Assembly: GCA_002362145.1 (NCBI GenBank)
Contig: DETX01000012.1
Coordinates: forward strand, 1 to 8,948
Origin: Clostridiales bacterium UBA3277
GTDB lineage: Bacteria; Bacillota; Clostridia; Oscillospirales; Oscillospiraceae
Direction of reading: 5' to 3'
DNA length: 8,948 nt
The notes below the pieces were generated by a model. It saw only the letters and a program-made list of their open reading frames with translations, was not told where the DNA came from and made no database searches. The position numbers and the translations under genes are program-made. Positions 5,072 to 8,948 of this stretch are shown here, piece by piece. Numbering within the stretch: position 1 is the stretch's first letter; the number at the start of each line of letters is the position of its first letter.

Positions 5072-6832
5072 ATGGAAAACGAAAACCTGTACACCTTTGA
5101 AAACCCCGAGTACCGCAAGACCTACTGGCACTCCTGCTCCCACGTCATGGCCCAGGCCGTGAAGCGTCTGTGGCCGGAGGTGCAGCTGGCCATCGGCCCC
5201 GCCATCGACGAGGGCTGGTACTACGACTTTGACGCCCCCTTCACCTTCACCCCCGAGCATCTTGAGAAGATCGAGGCCGAGATGAAGAAGATCTGCAAGG
5301 AGCGCCTGAGCATCGTCCGCAGCGAAAAGCCCCGGGAAGAGGCCATCGCCTATATGCAGGAGAAGAACGAGCCCTATAAGGTGGAGCTGATCCAGGACCT
5401 GCCCCAGGATGCCGTCATCTCCTTCTATACCCAGGGCGACTTCACCGACCTGTGCGCCGGTCCCCACCTGGACCACACCGGCCGCATCAAGCACAACGGC
5501 TTTAAGCTGACCTCCTCCTGCGGCGCTTACTGGCGGGGCGACTCCAAGCGGAAGATGCTTCAGAGAATTTACGGCATCGCATTCCCCAACAAGGAGGACC
5601 TGGAAGCGCACTTGCAGCGGATCGAAGAGGCCAAGAAGCGTGATCACCGCCGGATCGGCAAGGACCTGGGCCTGTTTATGCTCACCGACTACGGCCCCGG
5701 CTTCCCCTTCTTCCTGCCCAAGGGCATGGTTCTGAAGAACACCCTGATCGACTACTGGCGCCAGGTGCACAAGCGCTATGGCTATGTGGAGGTTTCCACC
5801 CCCATGATTCTGAACCGTCAGCTGTGGGAGCAGTCCGGCCACTGGGGTCACTATAAAAACAATATGTACACCACCGTCATCGACGAAGAGGACTACGCCA
5901 TCAAGCCCATGAACTGCCCCGGTGGTATGCTGGTCTATGCCAGCGAGCCCCACTCCTACCGTGACCTGCCCCTTCGGGTGGGCGAACTGGGTTTGGTGCA
6001 CCGCCATGAGCTGTCTGGCGCTCTCCACGGTCTGTTCCGTGTCCGGTGCTTCACCCAGGACGACGCCCACATCTTCATGACCCGGGATCAGATGGAGGAA
6101 GAAATTCAGAATGTGGTTCGCCTGTTCGACGAGGTGTACAATGTGTTTGGCCTGAAGTACACCGTGGAGCTGTCCACCATGCCCGAGGATCACATTGGCA
6201 CCGTGGAGGAATGGGAAGCCAACCAGGAGATTTTGAAGAAGGCCATCACCGGCATGGGCAAGGACTTCATCATCAACGAGGGCGACGGCGCGTTCTACGG
6301 TCCCAAGCTGGACTTCCACATTGAGGACTGCCTGGGCCGGACCTGGCAGTGCGGCACCATTCAGCTGGACTCCCAGCTGCCTGAGCGGTTCCACCTGGAA
6401 TACACCGGTGAAGATGGTCAGAAGCACCGTCCCGTGATGATTCACCGGGTGGTATTCGGCTCTATCGAACGGTTCATCGGTGTGATCACCGAGCATTTCG
6501 CCGGAGCCTTCCCCCTGTGGCTGGCCCCGGTTCAGGTAAAGGTTCTGCCGGTCACCGAACGTGCCCACGAGTACGCAAAGTCCCTGGAAGCCCGTCTTAC
6601 CGACGCTGGCCTCCGGGCGGAAAGCGACTGCCGCTCTGAGAAGCTGGGCTACAAGATCCGGGAGGCCCAGATGCAGAAGATCCCCTATATGCTGGTGGTG
6701 GGCGACCGGGATATGGAAAACGGCACCGTGTCCGTCCGTACCCGCAAGGGCGACGACCTGGGCGCCATGACCCCCGACGAATTTATGGCCAAGTGCCTCA
6801 TGGAGATTGCCACCAAGAGCAAGGACGTCTAA
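5072..6832 (+). CDS. thrS: threonyl-tRNA synthetase, TGS-less form
   Basis: Class II synthetase that activates threonine with ATP and charges tRNA-Thr; 586 residues. The order is editing domain, catalytic domain, anticodon-binding domain. Editing-site residues are HSCSH at 20-24 (HxxxH) and C128xxxH132 in DLCAGPH, so hydrolysis of Ser-tRNA-Thr should be intact. The zinc ligands Cys282 (MNCPGG), His333 (DDAHIF) and His458 (MIHRV) are present. Motif 2 runs from RHELSG through LHGLFRVRCFTQDD (311-331) with Arg311, and motif 3 is GSIERFIG (463-470) with Arg467. The anticodon-binding domain is about 483-575. Typical bacterial ThrRS has about 640 residues with an N-terminal TGS domain of about 60. 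Here the protein begins almost directly at the editing domain, and no upstream in-frame coding is possible because the T-box terminator lies there. AAAGGAGGG eight bases before the ATG fixes the start. Expression is controlled by the T-box leader. Confidence 0.98.
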   Translation: MENENLYTFENPEYRKTYWHSCSHVMAQAVKRLWPEVQLAIGPAIDEGWYYDFDAPFTFTPEHLEKIEAEMKKICKERLSIVRSEKPREEAIAYMQEKNEPYKVELIQDLPQDAVISFYTQGDFTDLCAGPHLDHTGRIKHNGFKLTSSCGAYWRGDSKRKMLQRIYGIAFPNKEDLEAHLQRIEEAKKRDHRRIGKDLGLFMLTDYGPGFPFFLPKGMVLKNTLIDYWRQVHKRYGYVEVSTPMILNRQLWEQSGHWGHYKNNMYTTVIDEEDYAIKPMNCPGGMLVYASEPHSYRDLPLRVGELGLVHRHELSGALHGLFRVRCFTQDDAHIFMTRDQMEEEIQNVVRLFDEVYNVFGLKYTVELSTMPEDHIGTVEEWEANQEILKKAITGMGKDFIINEGDGAFYGPKLDFHIEDCLGRTWQCGTIQLDSQLPERFHLEYTGEDGQKHRPVMIHRVVFGSIERFIGVITEHFAGAFPLWLAPVQVKVLPVTERAHEYAKSLEARLTDAGLRAESDCRSEKLGYKIREAQMQKIPYMLVVGDRDMENGTVSVRTRKGDDLGAMTPDEFMAKCLMEIATKSKDV

Positions 6833-6854
6833 ATTCCATTTGATTTGAATTCTG

Positions 6855-6921
6855 CAAAGCGCAGCTATCTGCCACGATTGCGGCGAATAGCTGCGCTTTG
6901 TCAGTGGTTTTCTCTCTTTTT
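6855..6921 (+). terminator. hairpin terminator after thrS
   Basis: CAAAGCGCAGCTAT (6855-6868) and its exact complement (6887-6900) form a 14-bp stem with an 18-base loop. The T-rich tract (TTTTCTCTCTTTTT) begins seven bases after the stem rather than at once, so termination may be imperfect. It lies 22 bases after the thrS stop. Confidence 0.65.
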
Positions 6922-6953
6922 CTTAAGGTTTTATGAATTTCCAGCCGAAACGA

Positions 6954-6982
6954 TTGTTTTTTCCCGAAAAACGTGATAAGGT
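6954..6982 (+). promoter_or_regulatory. possible promoter of the ydcF-like / M42 peptidase unit
   Basis: TTGTTT (6954-6959), a 17-base spacer, and TAAGGT (6977-6982), located between the thrS terminator and the next start codon. Both boxes are partial matches, so this is tentative. Confidence 0.4.
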
Positions 6983-7014
6983 AGCGGTATCTTTACACAA
7001 AGGGGAGGGCCCAT

Positions 7015-7773
7015 ATGAAATTCCACCTGCTGCCCTGGCTGCTCTGCGGGGGCCTTCTTTTTGCCGCCGGTGTGCTGAAATTCTGCCTGCCGGGGTACAG
7101 CTTTTCGGCCCTGGTCTGCTGTATTTTGGCGGGAATCCTGGCTTTTTATGAAATCACCCGGAGCCTGCTGCCCGCATTTCCCGGCCCCGTCCACGCGGTG
7201 CGGACAGTCTTTACCATCTGCCTGGCCTTGGGGATTCTCGCCGCCGCCGTCACCGAGGGCTTTATCCTCCGCTCCGCCTGCTTTCCCTCCCGGGAGGAAG
7301 TGGACTATGTGGTGGTTCTGGGGGCCAAGGTCCGGCCCGACGGCCCCTCCGTGTCCCTGTGGGACCGGATCACCGCCGCCTATGAATACCTGGAGGACCA
7401 CCCGGACACCGTGGCCGTCCTCTCCGGCGGTCTTGGCTCCGACGAGCCCATCACCGAAGCGGAGTGTATGTACCGGGAGCTGGCCACCCTTGGCATTGAC
7501 CCCAAGCGCCTCCTCCGGGAGGAAGCGTCCAAATCCACCTGGGAAAACCTGAATTTTTCCCTGGATCTGATCGAAAAAACCACCGGCCGCCGTCCGGAGA
7601 AGATCGGCGTCCTGTCCAGCGAGTACCACCTGTTCCGGGCGGAGCTGCTGGCGAAAAAATGCGGCGTGGAGGCCGTGGGCATCCCGGCCCGGACTTCCCG
7701 GCCCACACAGCTTTTCAACCATCTTCTGCGGGAAATCGCGGGAGTTTGGCATTTTATCATTTTAGGAGAATAA
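7015..7773 (+). CDS. YdcF-family (DUF218) membrane protein
   Basis: A 252-residue protein with three predicted N-terminal membrane helices (about 5-22, 29-47 and 63-82), then a cytoplasmic or extracytoplasmic DUF218 domain from about residue 97. DUF218 hallmarks are VVLGAKV at 100-106, LSGGLGSDE at 136-144, ITEAECM at 146-152, EEASKSTWENLNFS at 169-182 and SSEYHLFRA at 201-209. These polar residues line the presumed active site in YdcF, SanA and ElyC relatives. Family members are linked to envelope integrity and vancomycin sensitivity in E. coli (SanA), to envelope polysaccharide metabolism (ElyC), and to S-adenosylmethionine binding in vitro (YdcF). The biochemical reaction is not settled, so none is assigned. 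A GGGGAGGG site lies about five bases before the ATG. The gene ends one base before the peptidase start, so the two are co-transcribed. Confidence 0.88.
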   Translation: MKFHLLPWLLCGGLLFAAGVLKFCLPGYSFSALVCCILAGILAFYEITRSLLPAFPGPVHAVRTVFTICLALGILAAAVTEGFILRSACFPSREEVDYVVVLGAKVRPDGPSVSLWDRITAAYEYLEDHPDTVAVLSGGLGSDEPITEAECMYRELATLGIDPKRLLREEASKSTWENLNFSLDLIEKTTGRRPEKIGVLSSEYHLFRAELLAKKCGVEAVGIPARTSRPTQLFNHLLREIAGVWHFIILGE

Positions 7774-7774
7774 C

Positions 7775-8815
7775 ATGAACATTTCCTCTTACGCGGAATT
7801 CGCCTGGGAGAAGGCCGCGGCCCTGCTGGCCATCGACTCCCCCTCCGGCTTTACGGACAAGGCCGCCCAGTGGCTCCTCCGGCAGTTTGCCGATCTGGGC
7901 TTCGACGTCTCCATCACCACCAAGGGCGGTGTTCTGGTGGACCTGGGCGGCGAAAATGAAGCGGACGGGCTGCTTTTGGAAGCCCACGCCGACACCCTCG
8001 GCGGCATGGTCGCCCGAATCAAGGGAACCGGCCGCCTGCAGCTCACCGGCATCGGCGGAATGCGCCCGGAAAACGGCGAGACGGAAAACGTCCGGGTCTA
8101 TACCCGGGCGGGAAAGATCTATGAGGGCACCTTTCAGCTGTCCAACGCCTCCGCCCACGTCAACGGCGCTTACAAGGATACCGGCCGGACCTTCGACACC
8201 ACCGAGGTGGTGCTGGACGAGAATGTCTCCTCCGCCCAGGACGTCCGGGACCTGGGAATCGAGGTGGGAGACTTCGTCTGCTTCGACCCCCGGACCCGCC
8301 GGACCGAAAGCGGCTACCTCAAGAGCCGTTTCCTGGACGACAAGCTCAGCGTGGGCATCCTGCTGGGCTTCGCGAAGTACATCCGGGAGAACCGTCTGAC
8401 CCTGCCCCGGCGGACGTATCTGCACATCACGGTCTACGAGGAAGTGGGCCACGGCGGCGCGGCCTCCGTTCCGGCTGGTGTCACGGAGGCCATCTCCGTG
8501 GACATGGGCTGCGTAGGCGATGGTCTGAGCTGCACCGAGCGCCAGGTGAGCATCTGCGTCAAGGATTCCTCCGGACCCTACAGCTACGCGGTGGTGGGCA
8601 AGCTCATCGAGGCCGCGAAGAAAACCGACGCCGCCTACGCCGTGGACGTCTATCCCTATTATGGCTCCGACGTGGACACAACTCTCCGGGCGGGCTACGA
8701 TCTGCGCCACGGGCTTATCGGTCCAGGCGTCTACGCCAGCCACGGCTATGAGCGCAGCCACATGGATGCGGTCGCCGCGACGCTGAAGCTGCTGGGCGGT
8801 TATCTGGGGGTCTGA
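7775..8815 (+). CDS. M42-family metallo-aminopeptidase
   Basis: Cytoplasmic di-metal aminopeptidase (TET/glutamyl-aminopeptidase/FrvX group) that removes N-terminal residues from peptides; family members usually form dodecameric tetrahedral particles. The 346 residues match the family. Metal and catalytic residues align well with the known pattern: His71 and Asp73 in EAHADTLGG, Asp188 in FLDDKLS, Glu222 (general base) and Glu223 in YEEVGHGG, Asp243 in SVDMG, and His323 in YASHGYERSH. A PDZ-like insert typical of M42 lies between about 80 and 175. Substrate preference cannot be read from the sequence. The ATG lies one base after the upstream TAA, and its AGGAGA ribosome site is inside the end of that gene, implying translational coupling. 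The TGA (8813-8815) is part of the terminator palindrome. Confidence 0.95.
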   Translation: MNISSYAEFAWEKAAALLAIDSPSGFTDKAAQWLLRQFADLGFDVSITTKGGVLVDLGGENEADGLLLEAHADTLGGMVARIKGTGRLQLTGIGGMRPENGETENVRVYTRAGKIYEGTFQLSNASAHVNGAYKDTGRTFDTTEVVLDENVSSAQDVRDLGIEVGDFVCFDPRTRRTESGYLKSRFLDDKLSVGILLGFAKYIRENRLTLPRRTYLHITVYEEVGHGGAASVPAGVTEAISVDMGCVGDGLSCTERQVSICVKDSSGPYSYAVVGKLIEAAKKTDAAYAVDVYPYYGSDVDTTLRAGYDLRHGLIGPGVYASHGYERSHMDAVAATLKLLGGYLGV

Positions 8816-8835
8816 GGGCCCTCAGACCCTCTTTT
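8806..8835 (+). terminator. terminator of the M42 peptidase unit, overlapping its stop codon
   Basis: GGGTCTGAGGG and CCCTCAGACCC make a perfect 22-base palindrome (8808-8829), extended by one G-U and one G-C pair to 8806-8831, with TTTT at 8832-8835. The last codons and the TGA of the peptidase gene form the left arm. Confidence 0.85.
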
Positions 8836-8859
8836 AAAAAATTTCAAAAAAGCGTAAAA
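8836..8859 (+). promoter_or_regulatory. phased A-tracts / UP-like element
   Basis: A-tracts start at 8836 (A6), 8846 (A6) and 8856 (A4), exactly 10 bases apart, and end just before the tRNA promoter's -35 box. Such phasing bends DNA and resembles UP elements of stable-RNA promoters; function here is inferred. Confidence 0.55.
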
Positions 8860-8865
8860 TACCCC

Positions 8866-8893
8866 TTGACATTTCGCGCAGCTGTGTTATAAT
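8866..8893 (+). promoter_or_regulatory. full-consensus promoter of a tRNA gene
   Basis: TTGACA (8866-8871), a 16-base spacer and TATAAT (8888-8893), with TGT directly before the -10 box. Predicted start is near 8900, about 30 bases before the tRNA. A short dyad CTGTCT/AGACAG (8901-8906/8908-8913) sits at the start of the transcript. Confidence 0.92.
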
Positions 8894-8930
8894 ACAAAAG
8901 CTGTCTGAGACAGACACGCGAAAAGAATAT

Positions 8931-8948
8931 GGGGGTATAGCTCAGCTG
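8931..8948 (+). tRNA. 5' end of a tRNA gene, probably tRNA-Ala (partial)
   Basis: The last 18 bases, GGGGGTATAGCTCAGCTG, match the acceptor 5' strand, T8, the D-stem (GCTC) and A14 of a canonical tRNA. The acceptor start GGGGGTA is typical of tRNA-Ala in Bacillota, with G3 available for the G3-U70 identity pair. The anticodon is beyond the window, so tRNA-Ile or another species cannot be excluded. More stable-RNA genes may follow. Confidence 0.85.

Noticed and set aside
5018..6568. Long open frame of 516 codons on the minus strand opposite thrS
   Set aside because: It is the shadow of G/C-ending codons in thrS. The translation is rich in Val, Leu, Gly and His with no family motifs, and it would run through the T-box terminator. 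thrS has complete motifs, a ribosome site and a matching leader.
6931..7752. Open frame of 273 codons on the minus strand opposite the ydcF-like gene
   Set aside because: Shadow frame; Gly/Gln-rich translation with no family match, and it lacks an appropriate promoter.
7757..8761. Open frame of 334 codons on the minus strand opposite the M42 peptidase
   Set aside because: Same codon-bias effect; no recognisable protein, whereas the plus strand carries every M42 metal ligand.

Overview
This 8.9 kb window reads as an ordinary chromosomal segment of a GC-rich Gram-positive anaerobe. The best guess is Bacillota, class Clostridia, near the Oscillospirales gut lineages. The reasons are a T-box leader on a tRNA synthetase gene, strong AGGAGG-type ribosome binding sites, sigmaA-like TTGACA/TATAAT promoters, a YabE-like G5/3D cell-wall protein next to rsmA, and strongly G/C-ending codons. 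The taxonomic placement is inference. I find no phage, insertion sequence, CRISPR array or defence system, and nothing that amounts to a new multi-gene system.

Left half, transcribed leftward (4490 to 1). A promoter at about 4500 drives a secreted or membrane-anchored YabE-like protein (3D-domain putative peptidoglycan hydrolase). Its transcript should end at a long hairpin. The promoter for the next unit lies inside that hairpin: rsmA (16S rRNA dimethyltransferase), a GNAT acetyltransferase, a YjjG-like HAD nucleotidase and a 74-residue unknown protein, tightly spaced and partly overlapping. After that, metF (methylenetetrahydrofolate reductase) has its own promoter and a leader with small dyads. 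It runs off the left edge with probably only its last residues missing.

Centre (4401-5071). This 671-base divergent intergenic region holds the yabE-like promoter and leader, a stretch rich in small inverted repeats with no gene (about 4591-4722), and a threonine-specific T-box riboswitch. In the T-box the specifier codon ACC, the T-box bulge, the antiterminator pairing and the competing terminator can all be traced base by base.

Right half, transcribed rightward. thrS encodes a 586-residue threonyl-tRNA synthetase that lacks the usual N-terminal TGS domain but keeps the editing, catalytic and anticodon-binding parts. After a hairpin terminator comes a two-gene unit: a YdcF/DUF218 membrane protein and, one base after its stop, an M42 metallo-aminopeptidase whose stop codon lies inside its own terminator palindrome. 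The window ends with the first 18 bases of a tRNA gene (probably tRNA-Ala), preceded by a full-consensus promoter and three A-tracts spaced exactly 10 bases apart.

Most genes are housekeeping: one-carbon metabolism, rRNA modification, tRNA charging, peptide breakdown, cell-wall turnover and metabolite clean-up. The features most worth a second look are regulatory: the promoter inside the terminator upstream of rsmA, the dyads at metF, the unexplained structured region upstream of thrS, and the curved-DNA-like element before the tRNA.
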